DNA of 64,000 nt from Poecilobothrus nobilitatus (lineage: Eukaryota > Arthropoda > Insecta > Diptera > Dolichopodidae). The stretch lies in contig OX352772.1 of assembly GCA_947095535.1 (NCBI GenBank), forward strand, positions 320,488,018-320,552,017. Direction: 5' to 3'. Below, piece after piece: positions 37,162 to 49,320 of the stretch (its first letter is position 1; every line of letters starts with the position of its first letter). A program made the translations under genes and the position numbers. Below the pieces are notes generated by a model that saw only the letters and a program-made list of their open reading frames with translations, searched no databases and was not told where the DNA came from.

Positions 37162-38643
37162 TTAAAGAAATAGTGATCTAGGCTCTAAAATATGTTGTCT
37201 GCCAAATTTATCATTTTTGCAATTGTTCTCTTCAAGTTGTGGAACTTTTCCAATTAATTTTAAGTAATTTGGTTTAGTTGGACAAACTTTTTTCACACAA
37301 CGACTTTTAAACATTTCTGCCAGATTTTTACTTATGTTTCTTTGCTTATGTAGATTTGTTAATAATTCATAAGGTCTATCATAAACAACATTTATAAATT
37401 CTTTTTTAAATTTTGGTAAATATAAATTATTTGGTTTTAAATCAATTTCATTCTTTAATTGATTTTTAAAGGCTTTTGTGCTAATATTTGTTTTAGCATC
37501 TTGAACTATTTTTTTCTTTCTTATAACTAATATTGAATCGCCGTCTATTCCATTCGTTGGATTCCTAATGTAATCTGGTAATGAAATTTTTTCAATTGGA
37601 ACTATTCGTGGAGTTGCAAGTAGTTTACATTTTGGTGTATTTCTCCTTTGTTCACTATTTTTTATTCTTGAGTATGTCCTTATTGGAGTTAAACATTTTC
37701 TCCACTTTGTAATAGTTTTGGGTGGAGATTTTACAAACTTTTCTTTTCTAATATAAGTCTTTACTATCTGTTTCTTGAAAACTAGTGTTGAATTACTGTT
37801 TTCAAAATGTGAACAAATATTACCTGATTCTTTTAAATTTTGAAGTTTTGGGACCGTTAATAATTTTACAGGTTTTTTAGGACTATCCTCAGTTTGATTT
37901 CTATATAAATGAACAAGTTTAAATTTTTGATCAATTGATTTTGAATGATTTTTATTGATTGGAGATTTGGTTTCTTTTTGTATTTTATTGATTTTCTTTT
38001 TACTATATGTCTTCACAATACTTTTTGTTTTAGATACTGGGCTCTTTACATTATTTTCTGAAAATTTTATTGGGTAAGCACTTAGATCTGGCTTTGGTAG
38101 TTTATACAGCGTTCCCAATTCATTTAAATTATGTATTTGTGTTAATGGTGAATTAAATGTTAATTCTGCAGATATATTAAGATGATTTTCTTGCAGACTT
38201 TCACATAAATTTAGATCTTTTTTGTAATTTTTTTCATTTAAATTTAATTTGTTAATGGGAGAATAAAAAATATCATTTTTAATTCCAATTATAGGACTTA
38301 TTCTTCTTCTTTTAATATAACGCCTTGTTATGTCTAATGGTGAAAATTGCAAACTATTACTACGTGCACACGATTTTGTTTTATATTTTGTTGTTATCAT
38401 AGATGTTACCTAAAAACATTACAAACTCGATATATAAAAACTAAATATAAATAAATAAATTACTTTGGGTTGAATATTAAAGTCAGCTTTTTCGCAGCAA
38501 CACCTCCTACTTTCTACAACATTTTCTAAAACAATACGATTATTTCTTATTAGAGGTACAAATATTTCAGAGTCGAATCCATCTAACTCTAGTAAAACAA
38601 TTTTATTTCCAGAAAGTAGTTTAATATTAAAATTTATGTTCAT
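37162..38643 (-). CDS. Lysine-rich, S/T-P-rich protein of unknown function, two exons
   Basis: Exon 1 is 38643-38464 (60 codons). A 53-base intron follows, with donor AAA|GTAATT and acceptor TGTTTTTAG at 38410. Exon 2 is 38409-37162. The spliced frame is in phase and gives about 475 aa. The N-terminal 60 residues look like a small beta-rich fold (MNINFNIKLLSGNKIVLLEL). The rest is basic and probably disordered, with a KRRR patch near residues 93-96. It has at least eleven S/T-P sites (for example FSPLD, ISPII, KSPVS, KSPIN, DSPKK, KSPPK, LTPIR, NTPKC, ATPRI). A motif, (I/V)(K/R)TY(S/I)(K/R), recurs three times (about residues 191-199, 275-283 and 302-310). The C-terminus has a CVKKVCP segment. 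This composition suggests a nuclear, CDK-regulated or chromatin/cell-cycle protein, but that is inference and I do not recognise the family. Confidence 0.82.
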
Positions 38644-39739
38644 ATTAAATATTTTTCAAACTAAACAAAAGCAACAAAAGTATGTAAACATAAACAACCA
38701 ATACACAAAGATTTTAAATTCAAATAAATTTCTCAGTTAAAATGTCATAATATTTTCAGTGAGTTGCCGTTTTAATACATATTTTTAAAAATATAACAGT
38801 TTATAACAACAGTTTTACCCTAGTGGTAAGTTTAATAAACTAATTATAAAACTCAAGTAAGAAATGTAAATAATTTAAGATATAGTAATAATACATAAAG
38901 ATTATAGTAATAATACATAAAGTTACATGCACTTAAATAATTTTTTTTTATTTATATATTTTTGTTTAATTATAATTATTTAATTTTAAATAACAGTTAA
39001 CCCAAAAAAATTTTCAAAATTCTCCTAATCAGTCTTAATATATGTAGTCTCTGATATAAGTAAATAATATTTATTTTTAAAACTTACCGCTAGTTACGGC
39101 AACTGTACATTCAAAAAACATTACATTTTTTATAGAAGTTAATTATTGAAAATAAAAATAAAACTTTTTCCTGTTCTTGCTTTGTGCTTTTCTTATTTAT
39201 AACTTTTAAAAAAATTTCAAAACGAAAAAAAAAACATATTATTATAATTGCATATTTTTAGGATATTTTTTTTGTGGTTTTAGTTGGAAACTGTTAATAA
39301 AATCAGAAATATATAGACATAATATAGGTATCAAAATAATCAAAAATTCAATTTTTAACCAGTTAAAATTCATTTTTTTTATGACTTATCCATTAAATGT
39401 ACAAGTGCTCTTGAAAAAAAAACTTAATCTTTAATAATTGTTAAAAAAAAAAAATAAATTTCCTTCCTTTTGTAAACACCGAACTGATACGAAGAATTCA
39501 TCAGAAACATTTGAACATGATGACAACATAGTATATAGTAAGTAGCGAAAATTATTCAATCTAATATTTAATTTTTAAAAATTTGTAATCTAATACTTTT
39601 TTTTTTCGCTACATCAACAAAATAACGAATTTCGATAAAGAAATAATATTATTATTCGGTTAGTATTTTTTTTAGACTGAAAAGTGTACGAATAAAAAAT
39701 TATATTCAAAGTAAATAAATTGTTTTTAGCACATTTTCA
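38644..39739. other. Upstream region of the unknown gene, otherwise empty
   Basis: This holds the presumed promoter of the minus-strand gene. No clear TATA box is present within 60 bases of its ATG. A short direct repeat, AGTAATAATACATAAAG, is found twice at about 38885-38922. Nothing else is recognisable. Confidence 0.5.
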
Positions 39740-41090
39740 AAAATAATTTTGAAAAAATGTACAAATATTAGTTTCACTCTGTCCGTTCCTGCGTCCATCT
39801 GTTTACAAAACTTTTATACCGGTAAAGATAGAGTAATAAAATTTGAACTATGGGTAAGTCTTATAAAAAAAATTATGTTGTGGAACAACTTTTTCATGTA
39901 GTCCCATCCTTTACGAAACTACAGCCACTCAAATCCTATTGGAAAAGTCCTGTTTTTAAATGTGTATATCTATATCTCAAGTTCGGCTTAAGATTTTTTC
40001 AATTTAAAAACGCTATTCGACAGGACTATTTTTTACCTTTATAAATCAATATATGCTTATCAAAATTATATATTGATTTATAAATCAAAAGTACCTATAC
40101 TTCTTCTTGTTTATGACCATTTCTCTTATCTGGGCCGCTCTCCTTGATCTAAGGCGCCAAGAACATCTTTCTTAGGTTGTCGTAGCGTTCAATCCTGCGT
40201 TCTTATCATGCCGTAGTTAACTGTTCCGATTCATGCTGCTGATGGTCTTCCAGGATTTCTTTTAGATATTGATATGTTAAGGGCCTTTTGTTAAGAATGT
40301 TCTTCGTTTCTGTCCATGGCATGACCGTACCATCTTAGACGTTTTTCTGCTGGTTTATCTTTAGTGTCGGCATTTGAAAGCATTCGTTATAGGTATTGGT
40401 ACATTTCTGTATTTGTTGGGCCTATAAATAATTCGTTTGAAAATGGTAAGTATATACTCCGTTTAAATTCTATTTATTTTTGGACCATTGTTTTTTAAAT
40501 TGTCAGGCCACTGCTTCACTTTTATTCGCAGGTCTTCTAAAAACCTAGAGGATCGTCACTTTTCTTACTTTTAGTAAACAATATCAAAATTATGCAAAGT
40601 TTTATAATTTACTATTTAAATTTAGATATGTGAAGATAAAATTTTGAAAGATCTATCTTCCTTTATAATGCCGGCACGCTTTTAAGTTAGAACCTTAACA
40701 TTTTAAAAGAAAAAAGACTTTTAGAATTAGTGTAAGTTGTTGAATATTTTTTTCTATCACCCCCTTTTAACTACTATTAGGGCCCAAAAATTTAAATTTT
40801 CCTATTTTTAAACATTTGTATCTTATAGGCACCTGTAAAAATTTTTTCAAAATAAAAGGCGAAAATTATAGTTTCAGCTTTTTAATTTTACATTGGTTAA
40901 TAGTTTTTCTTAATTATGTAGAATTCCCTTAAAATTATTGATGAAAGTGTGTCTTTATTTTTCAGATTTTTTCTTATTATACAAAATTTAAAGAAAATTT
41001 TCAGATTCTCGTGCAAGTTATAACAGGTCTAAACAATTTGTATTGTCTTTTGGAAATGTTACCCTTTAAAAACCATTGGCTTACATTCTG
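39740..41090 (+). repeat. Dispersed 477-bp-period repeat family, copy A (interrupted)
   Basis: The left end, TTTTTAGCACATTTTCAAAA, then TTAGTTTCACTCTGTCCGTT, TTTACAAAACTTTTATACCG and GTTGTGGAACAACTTTTTCA (39724-39895), matches the reverse complement of 57110-56940 closely. Matching resumes near 40600 with TAATTTACTATTTAAATTTA, then GCCGGCACGCTTTTAAGTTAGAA (split by small changes), TTAGAATTAGTGTAAGTTG and TTTTTAAACATTTGTA. The stretch about 40090-40590 is not part of the family and is an insertion. Confidence 0.75.
40100..40380 (-). pseudogene. Non-LTR retrotransposon ORF2 C-terminal relic
   Basis: The minus strand reads KRLRWYGHAMDRNEEHS, a stop, then QKALNISISKRNPGRPSAA, followed by R/E-rich remnants. 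This is the familiar C-terminal signature RLRW.GHV.R..E......L.......RG.GRP seen after the reverse transcriptase in insect LINE ORF2 proteins. Several stops and frame changes follow. It interrupts dispersed repeat copy A, so it inserted later than that copy. Confidence 0.6.
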
Positions 41091-42199
41091 CCTCGTTTTT
41101 TTTTTTCATAAATAAACAAATATTTATTTTGCACTACCTATTTATAAATGTTAATCAATTAATAAAAAAAAAAACATGAATAATAATTTATGATTTTGTT
41201 ATGATTATGATAAGTGAACATGATTAATTTAATACATATACATACATACTTATATAGTTTAAATTTTTCATCATATTTTTTGATAACATAAATATATCCA
41301 TATATAAAAAAAATTTAGAAATGGATAGGGGAAAAAAAATTGTCACTTTTTTTTTTTTTTGAAAAATAAGAAAAGATGCGCAAAGAAAAGTTTGGGACTT
41401 TTATCCAAAGCTATAATGACCCAGCATAATTCTAACCTAACTCCTACTCATAATTTTTTGACTGCAAAAGTGTAAAGTAAAATGTTTTAATAAAAATTAA
41501 TCAATTTTAGTATGTAATTAATGTTAATGTTATAAATTTAATGATCAGTGAAGAATTTTTACCAACACTTCCATGCCCAATTAATTTTTTATTTTAAAAA
41601 ATAATATGATGGTAATCAATATTTTTTTTTGTATACAGTTTGATTAATTAATATATTTAAATAAATCAAAATAATATTAATTGCATTTTAACAAAAAATT
41701 AAATATAAGATTAAATAGATAAATTTTCCATTTTCCTTAAAAAAAAATTGTAAATTAGATGGAATTTGTCCATCTGAAAAAAAAAAAAGAAGAAATTAAT
41801 GTAAGAGTAAGAAAATTGGATTATATTGGTATAATAGAAACTCAAATATATACACACATATAACCATCAACCAAGTATTATTAGTATACATATTACCAAG
41901 TTTTAAAATCAACTATGCAATATAATATACATATACAATATTGTTAATATTATGTAGATGCTCTTATAAAAGTACTAGAGACAAAGAGTACAAAACAGAA
42001 TTTTAAGGCAAATTGTAAAAGTGCTTAATGACACAATAATGATGCAAATAATGATACGATTCACAGGCACTAATGTGTGCACATATATATAACAAAAGTA
42101 AAAGAACAAATGTAACCCACTCATGGTCACCCTGTAGCAAACTATAATAATAACAATAATTAATAATACTAATAATATAACAGATGCTAGAGTGACAGT
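41091..42199. other. Gene-free A+T-rich DNA
   Basis: I see nothing beyond homopolymers (41101, 41340, 41780) and TACATATACAATA-type microsatellite sequence near 41880-41960. Confidence 0.55.
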
Positions 42200-42835
42200 G
42201 GAGCTGCCTTCAATTATTACATTATGCTGGCAGAAAGGTTTTATGGTACTATTACATGTTAATACGAATGTGAATGTTAATGTGAATACGAATATTATTT
42301 AATATGTTCTAAAGCACATAGAAATTGTTATACGATTTGAATGATGTTATAATTTGATGATTTGAATGATTTGGTATAAATGTTATTCTCGCGATATAGT
42401 TGATGCTAAAATAATTTGATAAAAAATTGTGATAACATCAAGAGATTTTAAGATACACTCTGTAAACTTGAAAATTAGATAGAGTATGTTAGAACCATTC
42501 ATAAAAGGGACCATAGTTTCCACTCTTCACCTCCCTAAGATAAATGAGAGGGTAAATTTCTAAACCTACATTACTTTACGCCTCCACCGGAGACTTTTTT
42601 TTTTTTTGCAAGAAAATAATATCTTGTATTAAATCTCTATTATTAATTTAATCAGTAACGAATAATGGTTGCTTTTAAGTATATGTGTTTCAATTGTAAT
42701 TGAAAAAGCTTACTTAAATTTATTATAAACACTTTCTTTTTATAACTCTATAAAAATATAAATAAAAAGGCTTATTAAATACACTATGAGTTTTGGGCTA
42801 CCTTTAGATTAGCAGCTTTTTTTTTTTTTATATAC
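42200..42835 (-). repeat. Second dispersed family, internally deleted copy
   Basis: Read on the minus strand, this is collinear with 52507-53700. It has an end unit AAAACTCATAGTGTATTTAA (42777-42796) and TTTTTCAATTACAATTGAAA (42692-42711), then AACCATTATTCGTTACTGAT (42653-42672), then a poly(A) block near 42596-42610, and finally CATTTATACCAAATCATTC and CGTATAACAATTTCTATGTG (42318-42385). The 53290-53545 block of the longer copy is missing here. Confidence 0.7.
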
Positions 42836-44049
42836 CTATAAATAAAATTTAATTTGTTTTTCATTTATAATTTCAAATGAAAAACAAATTAAATTTAAGA
42901 TAATAAGAATATCTAATTATTAATAAATTTTAAAATAAGTAATACAAAATTATTTAATCAACAATAAAGTAGACTTATTTAACTTTATTACAAAGCAGTA
43001 GCAGAAAAGCAATATTTTTATCTAACCTAAACAAAAAAATTATTGAATCAGTTCAGTTTTATGTTAAATTTGCAATCTTTATTACTTTCTAAAGTTTGTT
43101 ATTATTGTATTTAGTATTAATAATGTTATTTATAATTGGTTTTTTTTTTTTTAGAATCAATTTATTGAAGCAAAATAAAAAAGGAATGTCGTGTTAAAAA
43201 AATTATTGTGATTAAAATTCTAATACGTTTCAATACAAAAAAAAAAAAAAATTAATAATATAATCACCCGGAACTTATCAATAAAAATTGAAATAATAAG
43301 CTTTTATTGCTTAATAATAAGCTTAAATTGCAAAGTAAAAATTTACAGATGACAGTAATGCTGATTGGTTTGGAGAAATGTTTACTTTAGATATAGCAGT
43401 AGCAGTATCTTTCCAGAAATGTTGATTGGTATTTTTAAAAAAATGTTAGTTCGTACCTAATCTGAATAATTATCTAGTTTTCATTTCTAAAAATACAATA
43501 TAAGTTTTGAGTTTTAAAGTTTGAAAATAAATAATTTTTAAAAATTTCAAAATCTAACTCCAAATTAATTGTAAACTCCAAATAAATTCTAAAAACGAAA
43601 TGTTGATATTAATAATAAACCTTAAAAAATTTCCTTGAGCAAATAAAATATGTACATATGTATGTATAGCGTTAAGGTAGAGGATATTTTAGTCTAAGAA
43701 AAATATGCACCGATCTTACAGTGCATATTTTTTATACATGAAACAACAAAAAAATTTCGGTCAAAAATTTTCTCAAATCCTCCGATGCAAAACTATTTTG
43801 CACTTTTACGTGAAGATCCCTTATGTTTCTTTTGTCAAAATTTTTCTACTTTTGTCAAGTGTCAAAAATGTCAAGTTTTTCCTGGGGTCTGGGTCAACAT
43901 GTTACTTAGAATTCGCCCTTTACTGAGGACTTATTACTTTTGTTTCTTTAAGTAAGTGGCGTTAGTTGCTTCCTTAAATTTAATATTTTTTGATAACAAA
44001 AAGACATTATCTATTATATTTTGGGATAAAAAATTATCTCTTACATTAA
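42836..44049. other. Gene-free DNA with one perfect hairpin
   Basis: Mostly A+T-rich. A perfect stem AAAAATATGCAC / GTGCATATTTTT with a 10-base loop is at 43699-43732. The 73-codon frame at 43705-43926 begins inside that hairpin and has no other support. ATTTCAAATGAAAAACAAATT near 42870 forms a further short palindrome with 42850. Confidence 0.5.
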
Positions 44050-44770
44050 CAAACGGGAGCGCCACGAATTCCCAAAAAAAAAAAAATCACAAATGCCAAA
44101 ATCCCAAAAAAAAAAAAAATGCCAAATTCCAAAATCCCAAATCCCAAAATTCCAAAACTCCAAAATACCAAAATTCCAAAGTAGTTTTGATATTATAGTT
44201 CGTTTTGAATTTAGAGTTGAATTCAAAACCAGGATTGCCGCTTTTTCCAGAATATGTATACATATATACGTATATTCCAGATTCTGAACTAGGAAGGATT
44301 TTAGAGTTGGATTTAAAGTCAGAATTGCCGCCTTTTCCACATTCTGAATTAGGAGGGATTTTATAGTTGGATACAAAATCAGGGTTCCAGTAATTTGTTT
44401 AGCGGGAGTTTGGAGGCGGCACCCACCGTTTTTATCTTTTCAAATCATCATTTCAAAAATAAATAATTTTAATTCAAGATTTTATTTTCAAGATTTTTTT
44501 CTTCAATATTTTTGGTTTTTGTTTTTCAAGATTTTTTTTTTCCAAGATCTTTTTTGTTCCAAATTTTTTTTTCAGGATATCGATGGGGACCCAATCGACC
44601 CACATCTGAAATAAAAAAACTCAAAACGAATTATTATCATATCATAACGAAAGTGGTTTGGAATTTTGGGATTTTGGACTTTTGGGATTTTGAGTTTTAT
44701 GATTTTGTATTTGGGATTTTGTATTTGGGATTTTGTATTTGTGATTTTGTATTTGGGATTTCGTAATCAA
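44050..44770. mobile_element. Foldback element with inverted CCCAAAAT minisatellite arms
   Basis: The left arm (about 44068-44180) is a string of CCAAAATCCCAAA / CCAAAATTCCAAA units on the plus strand. The right arm (about 44655-44765) is the same string inverted (TTGGGATTTTGG, TTTGGAATTTTGGGATTTTG). Inside the arms the pairing continues, with TTCGTTTTGAATTT (left, about 44199-44212) against AAACTCAAAACGAA (right, about 44619-44632). The outermost sequences also pair: ACGAATTCCCAAA on the left and ACGAAATCCCAAA read from the right. The core holds four TTTTAGAGTTGGAT-type units and a T-rich stretch with repeated TTCAAGATTTT. There is no transposase. Minisatellite-armed long inverted repeats are the hallmark of foldback-type elements. 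Confidence 0.82.
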
Positions 44771-45339
44771 CCCTTAATTAATTAATAATTTAAATTTAAT
44801 TATTATAAATATTTCGAATTATGAATATGGAATTTTTTATCTGACCAAAATTTTACTTTTAATAAAATCACAAATAATCACATCATTTAAGAAAGAAAAA
44901 AAAATAATTAAATTACCATTAATAAAATAAGCAAAATGTAAAATAATTAAATAAAAAAATTAATTAAAAATTTTTACTTAAATTAACAAACAATACATTA
45001 ACAAATAAAATTAATTATCTTTTTATTAAAATAAAATTTGAATATAAAATTTGAAGATTAACTACCATAAAACTGTAACTTTTAATTTAGATAAATAATA
45101 AAGGACGTTATACTGATGCATATTTTTAAAACCGAAGGGCAGATGCATATTATTAAATAGGGCAGTATGCAGTATGTAAAAAACCATAGACTCAAATTTT
45201 CAAAAAAAACAATAAAATCATATTCATATATTAGAGGATTGTAATTCTTTTGCATTAAAATTTTTAATTTTTCATAGAAGTTTTTATGTAAGAAAAAATT
45301 ATGAAAAATCATGAAAGACTTTCTACAATTTCAAGAAAA
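44771..45339. other. Gene-free A+T-rich DNA
   Basis: I see no feature. The 76-codon minus frame at 45082-45312 is I/F/L-rich and unsupported. Confidence 0.5.
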
Positions 45340-46090
45340 CGCTGCATAATAAAGAAAAGTCGTTAATGCGTTTTAAAATCTAATATTGGTGCTTTAATTT
45401 TTAAGTCTTATTTACGGCAAATTTTCACAGACGTTGAAACTTTTTTGTCCTATAAGGGAGGTGGAAATCCTCCAAATACACTAAGGATATCCTCTTGATT
45501 ATAGGGTTCTTACTGATTAAATCCCTCTCCCCCTTAAGCCAATATAATGGGATCAAACTCCTAACTGCTAAAGCTGTATATTGACTATAGGAGTAGGAAT
45601 AGGAGCGGATCGAACAAGGATCCAGAAAGATTAATTTAGGGAGTGCGACTGTAAGAGAACAATGAATCCGTCCATTATTATTACTATTTTCAGTGACCAT
45701 AGCCGACAACAGTTAAACCATGCAGTAGTCCTTTTTGAATGAAATTATAATTGAAGATCAACCCTACTGTCGCTGTAGCAGCTATTATTATTAGTCTTAA
45801 TTATTAATATTGTTATTATATACTACCAGAGTCAGGACCATCAGTGTATTACAATCTGCACTATAATATAAAACCCCATCCTGCATGATGTAAACAAAGC
45901 TGTGTAAATATTCAATCCCAATTTTCAATTTTTGACCCTTGTTGATCTCTTCTTACACTACTGCCCGTTCCTAAATTTTTTCTGAGATATTTTATGCTAA
46001 TTTTCAAAGATCCTTTCAAAATTTCCAAGCTCCGATGATAGGTAGGAATGAAAATTTGTCATAACTGTAAATTCTTTATTGTTTTCATTT
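45340..46090 (-). repeat. Dispersed 477-bp-period repeat family, copy D, split by an insertion
   Basis: The segment 45352-45435 (AAAGTCGTTAATGCG, GGTGCTTTAATTTTTAAGTC) matches the unit at 55990-56070 (AAAGCCGTTAACACACG, AAGCTTTAATTTTTATGTC). The match resumes at about 45955-46075 with CTAAATTTTTTCTGAGATAT, AATTTCCAAGCTCCGATGA and CATAACTGTAAATTC, which correspond to 56620-56760. The roughly 500 bases between contain SINE-like copy 2 and are an insertion. Confidence 0.6.
45445..45570. repeat. SINE-like dispersed repeat, copy 2
   Basis: Aligns with 905-1030: AGGTGGAAATCCTCCAAATA, then CCTCTTGATTA, then TTACTGATTAAATCCCTCTC, CCCCTTAAGCCAATATAAT. It lies within the interruption of copy D. A 94-codon minus frame through it (45425-45709) is fortuitous. 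Confidence 0.5.
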
Positions 46091-48990
46091 AATTAATTTC
46101 ATTATTATTTCATTTCATTAAATATCAAATTGCGAAGAAATTATATCATTTTTGTAATGATTTATAAAGCTTCTGCATTTAAAATTTTTAGATTGAAAAA
46201 ATATTAAGCATATAAGTGGAAATACATACATATATAAATATTTGAAAATAGAACTTCATTTAACTTTGAGAAGCTGTAACAGCTTAATAGGTGAGGCTAC
46301 ATATGCTATTGTACGCGACATTAAAGATACTTTTTGTAATAATGTAGTATTTGATTTTGTTCCTAATTAAAATGGTTAAGGTATGTTTTGTTAATGTTCT
46401 GATCTGTCACCTCTTCCCGCCTTCTTAATTGATAAAAAAAAAATGTTTTTAATAATTTGTTAACCTTCATTAAATTTCTTATAACTTGTCATTTTTATAA
46501 TTGAATTTGTCACTTAAATCATTCATTTTTATTTAAGTTTTTGTTTTTGTTTTTTGTTGCCATTAATAATTTATAATTAAATTGTCAAGTAAGCTTTTCT
46601 ATAATTAAATTAGTTCCAATTAAATTTAAAATGTCTCGTATTTTATCCACATACATACATATATTATATAAAGTATATTATGCACATATGTAATATTTTT
46701 AATAAAAATGTTATTTAAAATTTAATTAAATTAAAAAAAAAATTTTTTTAAATAATTTTTAATGTTACATATTATTTTAATTTGCTAAGCTTAACCAATT
46801 AGTACTCTTAGAACTATTGTAGTGTATTATTTTTAAAATATTATTATAGGTTATATATTTTTAATATTAACATTCTATGTAATTTATTTGGAAAATTTGT
46901 TGTTGTTTCGAAGGGAAGAGGTAGGCTTAGGACTGCCAATACAGCTAGACCCTGCTAGCCGTTATGTTCCTAGCTCAATGATCTGCTCGTCTTTTACAGT
47001 TTTTCATCAAGCCAATCTAAACCCTTCATTAATCATAAAGTGTCTTGTTGGTTGAGCATTCTCGTTTCAGAGAAGCTCTTCCAATCTTACTCACACAAGA
47101 TTCTCCTTCTTTGAGCTCTCAAGACCGGGGGTTGGCACAGTACTGTTTCTTTATCTTGTTCGCATCCTCTGCATTTGGAAAATTTATAACTTGGTATTGC
47201 AGATTCTTTATACATATTTATAAATTTGTATTTGAAAAAATAATTAGCCCATAGTGAAACTTGTGCGCTTGAAATGCGCGCTTCGAGCACTGCCAGAGGA
47301 TATACAGAGTGTAATTTGATCAGAGCATATAACAAAATTTACATTTGTCCATGGCATGTTAAACAAAAGAGATATATGTATATGGTAAAGTAAAATAAAT
47401 TTTCGCTCAGTCCGTCTGAGCACACGTCACACGATAACTCAAAAAACAAAATAATAAAACTACGATTTCGAAATTTTTACCGATCGATCGGCACATTCGA
47501 TTAACCGTCATGCAACTTTTTTTTATAAATAAGTCAGTGTCAAAAAAAGCTGGGTATGTATCTGAAATTGTGTGAAAAGAAGTTAAGTTTTTCTTATGCC
47601 AACAACGTTAACAACAACAACAATTTAGTTGCTCTAGTGTCATATGTTTTATGCCCCTTTTGTAAAATTTTGTTGGTTCGGAGCAAAAGATTTCACTAGC
47701 TGTCATTCAACTCCAAAATATACATATATAAATATATCTCGGCAGTGAACTAAGTCAGATATCTGAAATTAATGACAAGATAATTAAATTTAAAATTTTA
47801 TGGTAAAAGCATGATTTATGTTCGTACTGGTATCCCAAAGTTGACATATTATATTAACTATATACCCTCTTCCCCGTTTAAGTTAGGAATTTTTTGTTGA
47901 TGTCTTTTACATCAGAAACTATGGTATAAATAAAGCATTTATTGTGTTTTGGTAATATTATTCTCTTTTCTATACATTAGTATATACATTAATATAAGAC
48001 AAAGACATATAACAGTAAATTTACAATTTCAGAGCATTTTCGTTGATTTTATTATAGGTACTGTGTTTTTTTTTTGTGCAGCCGTGACCTGTTTTTCTAA
48101 AAACGTTTTTATGATATATGAGACATATTGAACTAAGATTTACTGAACATTTCTCAATATTACTCAAAGTTGGAAATTTTAAAATAGTCTGTATAAATTT
48201 TTAATAAAATAAAATGTAATGCATACATACATACATATTATGTACAAATTCCTATGTGATTCTTGAAATAAATTATAAAATTGTTAAAAATTATAGAAAT
48301 AATTTTTCGTATAAGAAAAACAATTTAAATTTCAAATAAATATGCAATTATTTCTAATTATTTGATTTTAATTTCATAATATGTATAGAATTTTTGAAGT
48401 TAGAAATATTAAAGTAAAATGTAATTTATGACTTGCTATGCAATGACATTTTAATTATCTAAAATATATTTAAAGTTTTAACATGTTTAAACATATTATA
48501 ATGTTAAAATCATTTAAATGTCAAAATAATAATTTATAATCTATATAATTTATTATTAATAAAATAAATTTAAGCATAAAAAACTTTTAAACATTTATTT
48601 TTTATTAGATTATAGAAATGACGAAAAACAGAAAAAAAACAACGATTACTTCAATGAAATTGTATACTAATGACTCAGCTGAGTAAATTTGTAATTTAAT
48701 TATATTCTTGGAGAACCCGAAAATCTATCTTTCCATATTACCTTCTCTTAATAATAGAGGCGGTCCGCGGTACGTCATAAATCGGTACCAAAATCTTAAA
48801 ATGACAATATGTAAGGATAAGGACTAAAAAAATTTCACCATATTTTTTGTATTTATGCCATAAAATTTATTTCGTATGACTTATGTATGACATATGACAT
48901 AGATACGAAAACCTAAAAATGACTTAAGTACTAATTTATTTTTAATTTTTTTTGTATATTCTTTCCTATGTGTATTAATTAATGTCTTAA
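46091..48990. other. Intergenic DNA with unassigned repeat-like patches
   Basis: A G+C-richer patch at 46905-47340 (GGGAAGAGGTAGGCTTAGGA, GACCGGGGGTTGGCACAG, CACTGCCAGAGGATATAC) resembles transposon debris but has no readable protein. The segment 47400-47500 (CGCTCAGTCCGTCTGAGCAC, ACACGATAACTCAAAA) is typical of non-coding ends of arthropod retroelements. There is no host gene. Confidence 0.45.
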
Positions 48991-49320
48991 ACCGCGGTTA
49001 GACTTCAATGTTTTCAATCCACAATTTGTTCCATATTTTCTCACTATTTTATTATTTTTTTTTGATAAAAAGACATTAGCGATTTGATGTTACTATATCA
49101 TATTTTTTTTTTAAAAATGAAAAAATTAGGTTCCAAGTGTCATTTTTTTGTTAAAAAAATAATGAAATAGTGAAGAAATTGTGATGATAAATGGATAAGC
49201 AAGTGATAAAAAATGAAAAAAAAAGGACAATTTTCATTTCAATTTTTCAAAAATAATGAAGAAATATTAAAAAAATAGTGATATAGGAATAGTTAAGAAA
49301 TAGTGATGTCTAACCGCTAA
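48991..49320. mobile_element. 330-bp MITE with short inverted ends
   Basis: The left end, CCGCGGTTAGACTTCAATG (48992-49010), pairs with the right end, which on the minus strand reads AGCGGTTAGACATCACTAT (49318-49300). The interior contains repeated (ATAGTG)-type motifs on the right matched by CACTAT on the left, extending the pairing weakly. There is no coding frame and no clear target duplication. Confidence 0.7.

Noticed and set aside
44041..44376. 111-codon frame with WNFGI repeats
   Set aside because: It is the translation of the foldback minisatellite arm, not a repeat protein.
45425..45709. 94-codon minus-strand frame
   Set aside because: It lies across a dispersed non-coding repeat that also occurs at 0.9 kb, where it is not open.
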